Source of the DNA: Brevundimonas lenta
GTDB taxonomy: Bacteria > Pseudomonadota > Alphaproteobacteria > Caulobacterales > Caulobacteraceae
NCBI RefSeq assembly: GCF_014196335.1
Contig: NZ_JACIDM010000002.1
Span: 310,001 to 374,000 of the forward strand
DNA: 64,000 nucleotides
Direction of reading: 5' to 3'
The translations under genes and the position numbers were made by a program. A model generated the notes under the pieces. That model did no database searches. It was given only the letters and a program-made list of their open reading frames with translations, and had not been told where the DNA came from. Of the stretch, positions 27,525 to 36,123 are shown one piece after another. Positions within the stretch are counted from its first letter, which is position 1, and every line of letters begins with the position of its first letter.

Positions 27525-28928
27525 ATGGCCGAATTCGACCTCATCGTGATCGGCTCCGGCCCGGGCGGTTATGTCGCCGCGATCCGCGCGAGCCAACTGG
27601 GTCTGAAGACGGCCATCGTCGAGCGCGAGAACCTGGGCGGCATCTGCCTGAACTGGGGCTGTATCCCGACCAAGGCGCTGCTCAAGTCCGGCGAGAAGTA
27701 CGAAAGCCTGTCGCACCTGAAGGAGTACGGCCTGTCGGCGGACAAGGTCGGCTTCGACTTCGACGCCATCATCCAGCGCTCGCGCGGCGTCGCGGCGACG
27801 ATGAACAAGGGCGTCGCCTTCCTGATGAAGAAGAACAAGATCGAGGTGATCGAGGGCGCGGCGAAGCTGGAGAAGGGGGCTGGGGCCCCGAAGGTGGTCA
27901 TCGCCCTGAAGGCCGGCGGCAGCCGGACGGTCGAGGCGAAGAACGTCATGCTGGCGGTAGGCGCACGGGCGCGGGCGCTGCCGCAGATCGGCCTCGAGGC
28001 CGACGGCGACAAGATCTGGGCCTACCGCGAGGCTCTGGCGCCGAAGAAGCTACCGAAGACCTTCGTGGTCATCGGCTCAGGGGCGATCGGTCTCGAATTC
28101 GCCAGCTTCTACCGTGCTTTGGGTGCTGAAGTTACTGTTGTGGAAGCGGTCGACCGGATCATGCCGGTCGAGGACGCCGAGGTCTCCAAGACCGCCCAGC
28201 GCGCGTTCGAGAAGCGCGGCATCAAATTCCGCGTCGGCGCCAAGGTGACGAAGGTCTCGAAGACCGCGTCGGGCGTGTCGGTGGCGGTCGAGGTCGGCGG
28301 CAAGGCCGAGACCCTGGAGGCCGAGGTCTGCATCTCGGCGGTCGGCATCACCGCCAACACCGACGGCATCGGTCTGGAGGCGCTGGGCGTCAACATGGAC
28401 CGCGGCCATATCACCATCGACAGCCACTGCCAGACCAATGTGAAGGGCCTGTTCGCCATCGGCGACTGCGCCGGCGCGCCCTGGCTGGCGCACAAGGCCA
28501 GCCACGAAGGCATTCACGCCGCCGAGTTCATCGCCGGCCACAAGGGTCCGCATGTCGACAGCCCGATCGCCGGCTGCACCTATACCCAGCCGCAGGTCGC
28601 TTCGGTCGGCCTGACCGAACAGGCGGCGAAGGAGTCCGGTCGCGAGGTGAAGATCGGCCGCTTCCCGTTCAAGGTGAACGGCAAGGCCGTGGCCGCCGGC
28701 GAGACCGAGGGTTTCGTGAAGGTGCTGTTCGACGCGAAGTCGGGCGCCCTGGTCGGCGCCCATATGATCGGCCACGAGGTCACCGAGATGATCCAGGGCT
28801 ACGTCACCGCCATCACCATGGAGGCGACGGAAGAGGACATGCACGGCATCGTCTATCCGCACCCGACGATGTCCGAAGCGATGCACGAGGCCTCGCTGGA
28901 CGCCTACGGACGCGTTCTGCACATCTGA
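27525..28928 (+). CDS. lpdA: dihydrolipoamide dehydrogenase (E3)
   Basis: FAD disulfide oxidoreductase reoxidising lipoyl groups of the 2-oxoacid dehydrogenases. 467 residues: FAD motif IGSGPGGYVAAIRA, redox disulfide C41/C46 in GGICLNWGCIPTKAL, NAD motif VVIGSGAIGLEFASFY, and catalytic His-Glu in HPTMSEAMHEA. It closes the pdh cluster and is followed by a terminator. Confidence 0.97.
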   Translation: MAEFDLIVIGSGPGGYVAAIRASQLGLKTAIVERENLGGICLNWGCIPTKALLKSGEKYESLSHLKEYGLSADKVGFDFDAIIQRSRGVAATMNKGVAFLMKKNKIEVIEGAAKLEKGAGAPKVVIALKAGGSRTVEAKNVMLAVGARARALPQIGLEADGDKIWAYREALAPKKLPKTFVVIGSGAIGLEFASFYRALGAEVTVVEAVDRIMPVEDAEVSKTAQRAFEKRGIKFRVGAKVTKVSKTASGVSVAVEVGGKAETLEAEVCISAVGITANTDGIGLEALGVNMDRGHITIDSHCQTNVKGLFAIGDCAGAPWLAHKASHEGIHAAEFIAGHKGPHVDSPIAGCTYTQPQVASVGLTEQAAKESGREVKIGRFPFKVNGKAVAAGETEGFVKVLFDAKSGALVGAHMIGHEVTEMIQGYVTAITMEATEEDMHGIVYPHPTMSEAMHEASLDAYGRVLHI

Positions 28929-28945
28929 GGTTCCTGAGGCGCGGG

Positions 28946-28981
28946 AAAGGGCGGTTGATCGGAGGATCGGCGGCCCTTTTT
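28946..28981 (+). terminator. rho-independent terminator after lpdA
   Basis: 28946-28952 pairs with 28973-28979, followed by a run of five T (28977-28981). A small inner GATC/GATC pairing shortens the loop. It lies 18 bases after the lpdA stop. Confidence 0.7.
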
Positions 28982-29053
28982 CCTGCCATCCGGAGTGCGC
29001 CTAAGATATATTATGCGAAATCCGATATGGCGGTTTGGCGCACCGGAACCTCG

Positions 29054-29323
29054 TCAGTGAAGGATTCGGGCCTTCTGGGTGGCGAACTCCTCGTCCGTCA
29101 GGACGCCGGACGCATGCAGCTCAGCGAGGGTCTTGAGCTGTTCAAGGTCTGTTGCCGACAATCCGGACGGCGCCGCCACTGGCGGCGTGTCCGGCGCAGC
29201 CGCGGCCTGTCTGCCGGCGACCTTGCCTGAGACGGCTGTGGCGGTTCCGGCGATAACCGCCGTACGCGCCACGGTTTTCGCCGTTCGGCCGATAAGGCCC
29301 GGTCCGCTACGTCTCATGATCAT
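29054..29323 (-). CDS. SHOCT-domain small protein
   Basis: 89 residues. The C-terminal half LEQLKTLAELHASGVLTDEEFATQKARIL is a textbook SHOCT helix-hairpin (split here at no fixed position), a short oligomerisation module often at protein ends. The N-terminal half is basic then Ala-rich, with a short hydrophobic stretch (VARTAVIAGTATAV). ATG 29323 has AAGGAG 7 bases upstream. Its start overlaps the stop of a possible upstream small gene. Confidence 0.75.
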   Translation of the reverse strand: MIMRRSGPGLIGRTAKTVARTAVIAGTATAVSGKVAGRQAAAAPDTPPVAAPSGLSATDLEQLKTLAELHASGVLTDEEFATQKARILH

Positions 29324-29487
29324 TTCCGGGCTCCTTCTTCCGGACGGTCCTGCGGCCGTGCCGTACGAAGCCGGCTCCGCAGCGTCTCTCGCAATGTGAG
29401 ACTATCCGCCTGCCGATCCGCCGGGTCCATCGGGGTTACCCCCAAGGGTGCGCCGTCCGGGCGACGGTTCCCGACAAGCTTCACCAT
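29320..29487 (-). CDS. possible small protein upstream of the SHOCT gene, 55 aa
   Basis: MVKLVGNRRPDGAPLGVTPM..., charged and Arg-rich, no family recognised. The main support is its four-base overlap (ATGA) with the SHOCT gene, typical of translational coupling. The ribosome site is weak. It may be an unrelated open frame. Confidence 0.35.
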   Translation of the reverse strand: MVKLVGNRRPDGAPLGVTPMDPADRQADSLTLRETLRSRLRTARPQDRPEEGARK

Positions 29488-29532
29488 TCGCGGTTTTGAC
29501 CCTTGACCTTCATCGCTCCGTCGAACACAGGC

Positions 29533-29548
29533 GTTAATGTTGGTTAAC
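29533..29548. promoter_or_regulatory. GTTAA-N6-TTAAC dyad upstream of carbonic anhydrase
   Basis: Perfect inverted repeat of 5-base arms (29533-29537, 29544-29548), ending 20 bases before the ATG at 29569. It resembles a CtrA box, but the spacing between TTAA halves is 6, not 7. Confidence 0.35.
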
Positions 29549-29568
29549 GTCGTTCGTGGAGAGTTGTT

Positions 29569-30324
29569 ATGGGATGGCTTTTCGGGCGGAAGAAGCCGCG
29601 CGCAGGACACCCGGCACAGCCTCTCGTCATCGAAGAGGCTCCGCCTGTGGCAAATGCACCTGCCCCTGCCCCCCTGCCCGGTCCGGACGAAGCGCTGGCC
29701 ATGCTGCTGGAAGGAAACGCAGCCTTCCTGCGCGGCGAGAACAACCTGGGTCACGTGAAGGCCGGCGATCTGGACGATCTGCAGGGCGGACAACACCCGA
29801 TCGCGACCATCGTCGGCTGCGCCGACAGCCGCACGCCGCCGACCATTCTGTTCAATCAGGGCTTCGGCCGACTGTTCAGCATCCGCGTGGCCGGCAATAC
29901 GGTCGACCGGCGCGGTCTGGCCTCGATCGTCTATGCCGTGAAGCACCTGCATTGCCCGCTGGTGGTGGTCATGGGCCACACCGGCTGCGGCGCGGTGGCG
30001 GCGGCCGAGGCGATCGTCGACGGCAAGGCGCAGATGGATCCGTCACTGGAAGAGATGATCGTGCCGATCATACCGGCCGTGCTGGACGCCCGGCGTTCGG
30101 GCGCCGCCGACATGGCCCTGCGCGCCGTCGAGGAGAACGCCCGTCGCGTCGCCGAAAAGCTGGTGACCGCCGACACCTCGCTGGCCGACGCCATCAAGGC
30201 CGGCAAGCTGAAGGTCGTGGCGGCCGTGAAGCAGATGCATTCGGGCGAGGTCAGGTTCCTTGAGATGTCGCCTTCGCCCGCGCCTTCGGCCGGGGCTCAC
30301 GCCGGGGAGCTGGAGCCGGCCTGA
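29569..30324 (+). CDS. beta-class carbonic anhydrase
   Basis: Zinc enzyme interconverting CO2 and bicarbonate. 251 residues. Zinc and catalytic residues C84 and D86 in IVGCADSRTP, then the His-Cys pair in VMGHTGCGAV. A Pro/Ala-rich N-terminal region of about 40 residues precedes the domain, with no clear signal peptide. The C-terminus overlaps the end of a convergent gene by 74 bases. Confidence 0.92.
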   Translation: MGWLFGRKKPRAGHPAQPLVIEEAPPVANAPAPAPLPGPDEALAMLLEGNAAFLRGENNLGHVKAGDLDDLQGGQHPIATIVGCADSRTPPTILFNQGFGRLFSIRVAGNTVDRRGLASIVYAVKHLHCPLVVVMGHTGCGAVAAAEAIVDGKAQMDPSLEEMIVPIIPAVLDARRSGAADMALRAVEENARRVAEKLVTADTSLADAIKAGKLKVVAAVKQMHSGEVRFLEMSPSPAPSAGAHAGELEPA

Positions 30325-30907
30325 CTCCGCCAGGAGGCAGGCCCCGCTCCAGTCGCCACAGCTCCAGCACGGCGACCAGCTGCCGGGCGCGCCATAGGCC
30401 GATCATATAAATCGCGGCGCCGATGGTCAGCATGGCGACCAGGTTCAGCACCAGCTCGTGGTGGTCGCGGAAGGTTGCAATCAGGCTGTCCGGCATGACT
30501 TCGGCCAGACCCAGCACGATCGTCACGGGGATGCTGATGTAGCCCAGCGCGACGAGCTGGAACATCTGCTGGTGCCGGGCGGCGTTCAGCGCCGCCAGCG
30601 CCGTGGTGCCTTCGAACTGGTCTGGCGCGGCGTCCAGAAGCGCGAAGGACCGCAGGGTCGACCGGTTGCGACGCAGGCCTGAAACGAAGTCGTTGCCGAA
30701 ATAGCCCCACGAGCCGGGCGTGGTCAGCCAACTGGCCGGCGCGCCCAGGATGCTGAATTCCTTTTTCAGGCCCCACCACAAGTCCCAGACCGGATGCGGC
30801 GCAGTGCGGGCCTTCCAGAACGGACGCGACCGGAACAGGCCGGCGGCTGTCTTCAGGCCGGACGCTTCCGGTCCTGCAACCTCGCCGCCAGACTCGACGT
30901 GTCCCAT
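30251..30907 (-). CDS. membrane protein, 218 aa, unknown
   Basis: No family recognised. Two hydrophobic helices, about 120-140 (LVALGYISIPVTIVLGLAEV) and 150-172 (LVLNLVAMLTIGAAIYMIGL), with an aromatic N-terminal part (WDLWWGLKKEF) and a basic C-terminus (EPRPKARAKA). ATG 30907 follows GGGG but lies 55 bases inside the upstream dehydrogenase gene. The 3' end overlaps the carbonic anhydrase gene by 74 bases. Confidence 0.7.
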   Translation of the reverse strand: MGHVESGGEVAGPEASGLKTAAGLFRSRPFWKARTAPHPVWDLWWGLKKEFSILGAPASWLTTPGSWGYFGNDFVSGLRRNRSTLRSFALLDAAPDQFEGTTALAALNAARHQQMFQLVALGYISIPVTIVLGLAEVMPDSLIATFRDHHELVLNLVAMLTIGAAIYMIGLWRARQLVAVLELWRLERGLPPGGVRPAPAPRREPRPKARAKATSQGT

Positions 30908-31722
30908 CGCGATCCCCCCATGGACTGCACTTCGGAATAAAACTGATCCACCAGGGCCGTCAGCGCCAGGTGGCTGCCGTTGGCGCGCGCCTCATCCAGC
31001 ACGAGGCCGAGATCCTTGCGCATCCAGTCGACGGCGAAGCCGAAGTCGAAGCGACCCTCGGCCATCGTCTTCCAGCGATTGTCCATCTGCCACGACTGGG
31101 CCGCGCCCTTCGACACGGCCGCGTAGGCGGCGTCGGTGTCGAGCCCGGCCTGCTGGGCGAAATGGACCGCCTCGGCGAGACCCTGGACGACGCCGGCGAT
31201 GCAGATCTGGTTGACCATCTTGGTCAGCTGGCCGGCGCCCGAGGGCCCCATGTGCTGGATCGCCTTCGAATAGGATTTCAGCGCCGGTTCGACCCGGGCC
31301 AGGGCGTCGGCGTCGCCGCCGGCCATCACGCTGAGCTGGCCGTTCTCGGCGCCCGCCTGACCGCCCGAGACGGGGGCGTCGATGAAGAAGGCCCCCTGCC
31401 CCGCCGCCAGGGCTGACATCTCGCGCGCGACCTTCGCCGAGGTCGTGGTGTGGTCGACGATCACGGCGCCCGGCGCCAGATGCGGCAGGGCCTCGGCCAC
31501 GACCTGGCGGACGTCGTCATCGTTGCCGACGCACAGGATGAAGAGTTCGGCGTCGCGCGCGGCGTCGGCGACGGTGGCGGCGAAGGTCCCGCCCGTCGCC
31601 GCGGCCCAGGTCAGCGCCTTGTCGGGCGAACGGTTGTAGCCGGCGGCGGGGAAGCCGGCGGCGATCAGGTGGCGGCCCATTGGCGCGCCCATCACGCCCA
31701 GTCCCGCGAAACCGGTCTTCAT
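30853..31722 (-). CDS. 3-hydroxyisobutyrate dehydrogenase-family NAD(P) oxidoreductase
   Basis: Beta-hydroxyacid dehydrogenase, 289 residues. Rossmann motif GFAGLGVMGAPMGRHLIAAG, substrate loop DAPVSGGQAGAENGQL, and catalytic lysine in GAGQLTKMVNQ. The actual substrate (hydroxyisobutyrate, tartronate semialdehyde or succinic semialdehyde) cannot be told. ATG 31722 overlaps the flavin reductase stop. Confidence 0.9.
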   Translation of the reverse strand: MKTGFAGLGVMGAPMGRHLIAAGFPAAGYNRSPDKALTWAAATGGTFAATVADAARDAELFILCVGNDDDVRQVVAEALPHLAPGAVIVDHTTTSAKVAREMSALAAGQGAFFIDAPVSGGQAGAENGQLSVMAGGDADALARVEPALKSYSKAIQHMGPSGAGQLTKMVNQICIAGVVQGLAEAVHFAQQAGLDTDAAYAAVSKGAAQSWQMDNRWKTMAEGRFDFGFAVDWMRKDLGLVLDEARANGSHLALTALVDQFYSEVQSMGGSRWDTSSLAARLQDRKRPA

Positions 31723-32225
31723 GCGTCGTCTCCCAGCGACCCGTAGCGGCCGCGCCAGAACGTGAGGGCCGCGCCGTCGGTCGAGGTGAAGGCCTCGACG
31801 CGGCCGACGATGACCATGTGATCGCCCATCTGGATGCGGTCGTGGGCGGCGCACTCAAACCGGGCGAGCGCCTCGGTCAGGCACGGCGGCCCGTCACCGC
31901 AGCGTTCGAACTCGTCGTCCTTGAGCAGGGCCACGCCCCGCGCGAACCGCGCCGCCTTCTCGCGATCTTCCGCCGGCAGGATATGCAGGGCGAACCGCCC
32001 GGCGGCGGCGAAAGCGGACCAGCGCTCTGAACGCTCGTCGAGGCACCACAGGATCAGGCGCGGTTCGAGCGAGACCGAGGTGAACGAGTTGATGGTCAGG
32101 CCCAGCGGCCCCTGGTCGCTGTCGGCCGTGACCACGCACACGCCGGTCGCGAAGGCGCCCAGCGCCCGGCGATACGCCACGGTGTCGGCGGATGGGGCGA
32201 GCGGTGGCGGTTCAAGGGTCACCAC
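31719..32225 (-). CDS. flavin reductase-domain protein
   Basis: 168 residues of the FMN-binding flavin reductase family, usually the reductase of two-component monooxygenases. Signature ALGAFATGVCVVTADSDQGPLG followed by LTINSFTSVSLEPRLILWCL (written in two parts). No monooxygenase partner is next to it. GTG 32225 (or 32222) is the start. Four-base overlap with the dehydrogenase. Confidence 0.87.
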   Translation of the reverse strand: MVTLEPPPLAPSADTVAYRRALGAFATGVCVVTADSDQGPLGLTINSFTSVSLEPRLILWCLDERSERWSAFAAAGRFALHILPAEDREKAARFARGVALLKDDEFERCGDGPPCLTEALARFECAAHDRIQMGDHMVIVGRVEAFTSTDGAALTFWRGRYGSLGDDA

Positions 32226-32360
32226 CCCGACCTAAGGGAGGCCGGCTGTCGCGGCAAGCGGCGGAAGGGGCGTCGGAGCCGCCAAAAACATTGCAAACGG
32301 GTTCTTAACGACGATCGGCGACCCTGGGGCTTACGTACCCGGTTCCGCGAGCCTGTTTCC

Positions 32361-33263
32361 ATGTCCATGAGCGATCGCCCGATCCTCATCAAGAAGGTCA
32401 AGAAGGTGGCTGGTCACGGCCACCACGGCGGCGCGTGGAAGGTGGCCTACGCCGACTTCGTCACCGCGATGATGGCCTTCTTCCTGCTGATGTGGCTGAT
32501 CAACACGACCGATCCGGAACAGAAGCGCGGCATCGCTGAATATTTCGCGCCGGCCAGCGTCTCGCAGACCACGTCGGGCTCGGGCGGCATCCTGGGCGGG
32601 ACGTCGCTGGGCGACGACGGAGCCAAGGGCGCGGGCGCCATGTCGGTGATCACCCAGCTGGCGCCGGAAGCGCCGCCGGACGCGCCGCAGGAAGCCGGCC
32701 AGAGCGCCAATCTGGCCGCCGCCAGCGAGGCCGAACTGCGCGAGGAGATCGCCCGCCGCGAGGCCGCCGACTTCGCCTCGGCCGCCGAGTCGCTGCGCCA
32801 GGCTATGCAGTCGATGCCGGAACTGGCGGAACTGTCGAAACAACTGATCATCGACCAGACGCCGGAAGGCCTGCGTATCCAGCTGGTCGACCAGGAAGGC
32901 CGGTCGATGTTCGAGCAGAACTCGGCCCGCCCGAACGCACGCGCCCAGTTGCTGCTGCGGGCCATTTCGCGGGTCATCAACCAGTTGCCGAACCGCATCT
33001 CGATCACCGGCCACACCTCGGCGGCGCCGGGCTCGAACCGGGCGACGGGGCCGAACGACTGGACCCTGTCGTCGGCGCGGGCCAACGCCTCGCGGCTGAT
33101 CCTGCAGGGCGCGGGCGTCGATCCGGACCGGGTCTACCAGGTCTCGGGCAAGGCGGGCTCCGATCCGCTGTATCCCGACGATCCGACCCTGGCGGGCAAC
33201 CGCCGGATCGCCATCGTGCTGCTGCGCGAGGCGCCGGTCCTGCCTACGGACACCAGCCTGTGA
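32361..33263 (+). CDS. motB: flagellar motor protein MotB
   Basis: Stator subunit anchoring the proton channel to peptidoglycan. 300 residues. A basic N-terminus, then a single membrane helix with the proton-carrying aspartate D32 in VAYADFVTAMMAFFLLMWL. C-terminal OmpA-like domain with ISITGHTSAAPG and LSSARANASRLIL. motA is not adjacent, as in Caulobacter. No clear promoter was assigned in the 135-base gap upstream. Confidence 0.95.
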   Translation: MSMSDRPILIKKVKKVAGHGHHGGAWKVAYADFVTAMMAFFLLMWLINTTDPEQKRGIAEYFAPASVSQTTSGSGGILGGTSLGDDGAKGAGAMSVITQLAPEAPPDAPQEAGQSANLAAASEAELREEIARREAADFASAAESLRQAMQSMPELAELSKQLIIDQTPEGLRIQLVDQEGRSMFEQNSARPNARAQLLLRAISRVINQLPNRISITGHTSAAPGSNRATGPNDWTLSSARANASRLILQGAGVDPDRVYQVSGKAGSDPLYPDDPTLAGNRRIAIVLLREAPVLPTDTSL

Positions 33264-33390
33264 CCCCCGGCCTGCCGCTTCGATATCGGGCGGCGGGCGA
33301 ACGGGCTTGCGCCGGGGAGCGACGCAGCGCCAAATCCGTTTATGCGTGGGTTGTCAAAATCCCGGCGGAATTGGATGCGGACGTAAGGCC

Positions 33391-34134
33391 GTGACGCAGT
33401 TTGTCCCCCAGCGCCAGCTTCGCTTCTACATGACGTCCGTGGCGCCGTGCCCCTATCTGCCGGGCCAGACGGAGCGGAAGGTGTTCGCCAACCTGCCGTT
33501 CAGCGACGGCGCACATGTGAATGACGAGCTGACCCAGGCCGGGTTCCGGCGCAGCCAGAACATCGCCTACCGCCCGGCGTGCGAGACCTGCGACGCCTGC
33601 GTGTCGGTGCGCATTCCGGTGGCGGAGTTCGCCTTTTCCAGGTCGCAGCGACGGATCCTGAAGCGCAACGACGACCTGTCGCGCGATCTGGTCGAGGCCG
33701 AGGCGACGACGGAGCAGTTCGACCTGCTGCGCCGCTATCTGGCGTCGCGCCATCCCGGCGGCGGGATGACCGGCATGGCCTGGCTGGACTATGTGGCGAT
33801 GGTTGAGGATACGGCCGTGCGCACGCATCTGATCGAGTACCGCCTGCCCTCCTCCGACGGCGGGCCGGGCGACCTGGTCGGCGTGTGCCTGACCGACCTG
33901 CTCTCGGACGGCCTGTCGATGGTCTACAGCTTCTTCGACCCGACGATGGACAGCCGCAGCCTGGGCCGGTTCGCCATCCTGGATCATGCACGTCAGGCGC
34001 AGGCGGTCGGCCTGCCGTTCGTCTACCTGGGCTACTGGGTCCGGGGCTCGCAGAAGATGGACTACAAGGCCAGCTTCCGGCCGATGGAGCAGCTGACCCG
34101 CCTGGGCTGGGAGCGGATGGCCGACCCGGCCTAG
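33391..34134 (+). CDS. bpt: aminoacyl-tRNA--protein transferase Bpt (N-degron pathway)
   Basis: Transfers leucine from Leu-tRNA to N-terminal Asp/Glu, marking proteins for ClpS-ClpAP. 247 residues. N-terminal cysteine motif YRPACETCDACVSVRIPV and ATE C-domain YLGYWVRGSQKMDYKASFRP. GTG 33391 gives the typical start (MTQFVPQRQLRFYMTS); the frame opens 28 codons earlier without family resemblance. Tail-to-tail overlap of 4 bases with the DUF6958-like gene. Confidence 0.92.
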   Translation: MTQFVPQRQLRFYMTSVAPCPYLPGQTERKVFANLPFSDGAHVNDELTQAGFRRSQNIAYRPACETCDACVSVRIPVAEFAFSRSQRRILKRNDDLSRDLVEAEATTEQFDLLRRYLASRHPGGGMTGMAWLDYVAMVEDTAVRTHLIEYRLPSSDGGPGDLVGVCLTDLLSDGLSMVYSFFDPTMDSRSLGRFAILDHARQAQAVGLPFVYLGYWVRGSQKMDYKASFRPMEQLTRLGWERMADPA

Positions 34135-34424
34135 GTCTTCCTGAGCCGCACGGGCGACTTCGGCCCGCGCACGATCACGCCCTTCGCCTCCAGGTCCAGC
34201 TGAACGCATTTGGCCCACCAGCCGGCGGTGGCTCCGCCCGGGAACAGGTCGTCCGGGAGAGCGGGCTTCACTGCGGTCAGGATTTCCGCGGGCGTGGCGC
34301 CGGGGTCGCCCGAGGGCACGGCCTTCAGATAGGCGTCGCGCATGGCCTCGTACTTGTCGGCGTTGACCGCCGTCGGCTTGCCGCCGCTGACGGCGTTCTC
34401 GACCAGGATGGTGCGTGGCGGCAT
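34131..34424 (-). CDS. DUF6958-like small protein
   Basis: 97 residues. The segments NADKYEAMRDAYLKAVP, PALPDDLFPGGATAGWWAKC and VQLDLEAKGVIVR match my recollection of the DUF6958 family; function unknown. Probably transcribed after the M48 peptidase gene, ten bases upstream. Confidence 0.75.
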   Translation of the reverse strand: MPPRTILVENAVSGGKPTAVNADKYEAMRDAYLKAVPSGDPGATPAEILTAVKPALPDDLFPGGATAGWWAKCVQLDLEAKGVIVRGPKSPVRLRKT

Positions 34425-34434
34425 CCGGGGCTCC

Positions 34435-35460
34435 TCAGGTGATGGGGACCGATGTGGTCGCGCGAGGCAGGGGATCAGGCGGGCCGCCGCTCCAGGGGCC
34501 GGGGTCGCGGCCGCCGCCGAACTTCACCAGCGCCTCGATGCGCTTGCCGATCGGCGGATGGCTGGCGAACAGGCCTTCGAGACCCTTTCCGTCCGGCTGG
34601 TTGTCGAGGAACAACTGCTGGACCTCGTCCACGGCGGGGACGGAGGAGCGGCCCTCGACCTTGCGCAGGGCCGAGATCATGGAGTCGGGGTTCTTGGTCA
34701 GCTCGACCGCCCCGGCATCGGCGACGTACTCGCGGCTGCGCGAGAGCATCATGCGGATGACGATGGCGAGGATGAAGCCGATGGCGGCGAAGGCCAGGCC
34801 GATCAGGAGCAGCGGGCCGGCGTTGTTGTTCTTCGATCGCCCCCGGCCGAGGTAGAACAGGCCCCGGAAGACCAGCTCGGCGATGACGCTGATGATGCCG
34901 GCGAAGATCGAGGCGATGACCATCGTCCGCACGTCCTTGTTGATGACGTGGGTCAACTCGTGGGCCAGCACCGCCTCAAGCTCGTCGCGGGTCAGAGAGT
35001 TCACGAGGCCGCGGGTGACGGTGATGCTGTAGCGGCCCTCATGCAGGCCGGTGGCGAAGGCGTTGAGGCTGTCGCTCTCGATGACGCGCAATGTGGGCGT
35101 CTTCAGGCCGCGGGAGATCGCGAGGTTTTCCAGCAGGTTGTAGAGCTCGGGTTCAGACCGTCTCTCAACCTTCCGGGCCCCGGTCATGGCGTCGATCATG
35201 ACCTGGTTGCCGAAGTAGGCGATGACGAACCAGATACCCGCGGCGACCAGGGCCATGGGGATGGTCCAGCCCAGCCAGGAGGCTGCCAGGAACATGTCGT
35301 CGTCCAGCCCCCTGCCCGTCCCCGGCAGCATGCCCAGACCCATGAGGATCAGCTGCACGCCGTACAGGATGAAGACCAGCAGCACGGGGAAGGCCGCCAG
35401 CAGCAGGATCGATCGCGTATTGTTCGCCCAGATGTGGGTCTGGAGCCCGACGGCGCCCAT
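34435..35460 (-). CDS. HtpX-like membrane metallopeptidase (M48)
   Basis: 341 residues. Four membrane helices flank an M48 zinc protease domain: HELTH at H167-H171, with the third ligand likely the Glu in SREYVADAGAVEL. HtpX proteins degrade damaged membrane proteins. Paired with lemA upstream (nine-base gap), a common but unexplained association. It is longer than E. coli HtpX and of the LemA-linked type. Confidence 0.9.
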   Translation of the reverse strand: MGAVGLQTHIWANNTRSILLLAAFPVLLVFILYGVQLILMGLGMLPGTGRGLDDDMFLAASWLGWTIPMALVAAGIWFVIAYFGNQVMIDAMTGARKVERRSEPELYNLLENLAISRGLKTPTLRVIESDSLNAFATGLHEGRYSITVTRGLVNSLTRDELEAVLAHELTHVINKDVRTMVIASIFAGIISVIAELVFRGLFYLGRGRSKNNNAGPLLLIGLAFAAIGFILAIVIRMMLSRSREYVADAGAVELTKNPDSMISALRKVEGRSSVPAVDEVQQLFLDNQPDGKGLEGLFASHPPIGKRIEALVKFGGGRDPGPWSGGPPDPLPRATTSVPIT

Positions 35461-35469
35461 GGGACTGAC

Positions 35470-36039
35470 TTAGAACTTCACCTGCGGCGGCGCGGCGTTC
35501 ATGGCGGCGCGGTCGGCCTCGCCCACGTCGAAGAAGGGCTTGTCCGCGCCGAAGCCGAACAGGCCGGCGAACAGGACCGTCGGGAACGAGCGACGCACGG
35601 CGTTGAACTCGCTGACGGCGTTGTTGAAGAAGCGACGGGCGGCGGCGAGCTTGTTCTCGATGTCCGAGAGTTCGGCCTGCAACTGCTGGAAATTGGCGTT
35701 GGCCTTGAGGTCCGGATAGGCCTCGGCGACGGCGAACAGCCGGCCCAGGGCGCCGGTCAGCATGTTCTCGGCGGCGACCTTGTCGTTGACCGAGGTCGCG
35801 CCGGCGGCTGCGGCCCGGGCGGCGGTGACGGCGTCCAGGGTGCCGCGCTCGTGCGTGGCGTAGCCCTTCACGGTCTCGACGAGGTTCGGGATCAGGTCCT
35901 GGCGCTGCTTCAGCTGCACGTCGATGTCGGCGAAGGACTGGTCGGCCCGCTGGTCCAGCGCGACCAGCCGGTTGTAGCCGCCCGCGACGACGAACAGCAG
36001 GATGAGGACGATGACGCCGATGACGATCAGGGTGATCAT
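35470..36039 (-). CDS. lemA: LemA family protein
   Basis: 189 residues: an N-terminal membrane anchor (LIVIGVIVLILLFVVAGGYN) then long helices with RLVALDQRADQSFADIDVQL and the conserved RRFFNNAVSEFNAVRRSFPT. ATG 36039 follows GGAGAT; the longer frame adds 10 residues without support. Operon with the M48 protease. A 12-base palindrome lies 39 bases upstream. Confidence 0.92.
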   Translation of the reverse strand: MITLIVIGVIVLILLFVVAGGYNRLVALDQRADQSFADIDVQLKQRQDLIPNLVETVKGYATHERGTLDAVTAARAAAAGATSVNDKVAAENMLTGALGRLFAVAEAYPDLKANANFQQLQAELSDIENKLAAARRFFNNAVSEFNAVRRSFPTVLFAGLFGFGADKPFFDVGEADRAAMNAAPPQVKF

Positions 36040-36061
36040 TTCGATCTCCAGCACGGCCGGT

Positions 36062-36096
36062 TGAGCCACCCCCGAACTATCGCGCGATATGGCTCA
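36062..36096. promoter_or_regulatory. nested palindromes upstream of lemA
   Basis: The perfect 12-base palindrome TATCGCGCGATA (36078-36089) lies inside a 7-base inverted repeat (36062-36068 with 36090-36096). This is between the parC stop and the lemA start, on the promoter side of lemA. It may be an operator or the parC transcription end. Confidence 0.4.
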
Positions 36097-36123
36097 GCCT
36101 GAAAATGACATCCGCGTCACCGT

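Noticed and set aside
29533-29548. CtrA binding site
   Set aside because: The TTAA halves are 6 bases apart; the CtrA consensus needs 7. Kept only as an unassigned dyad.
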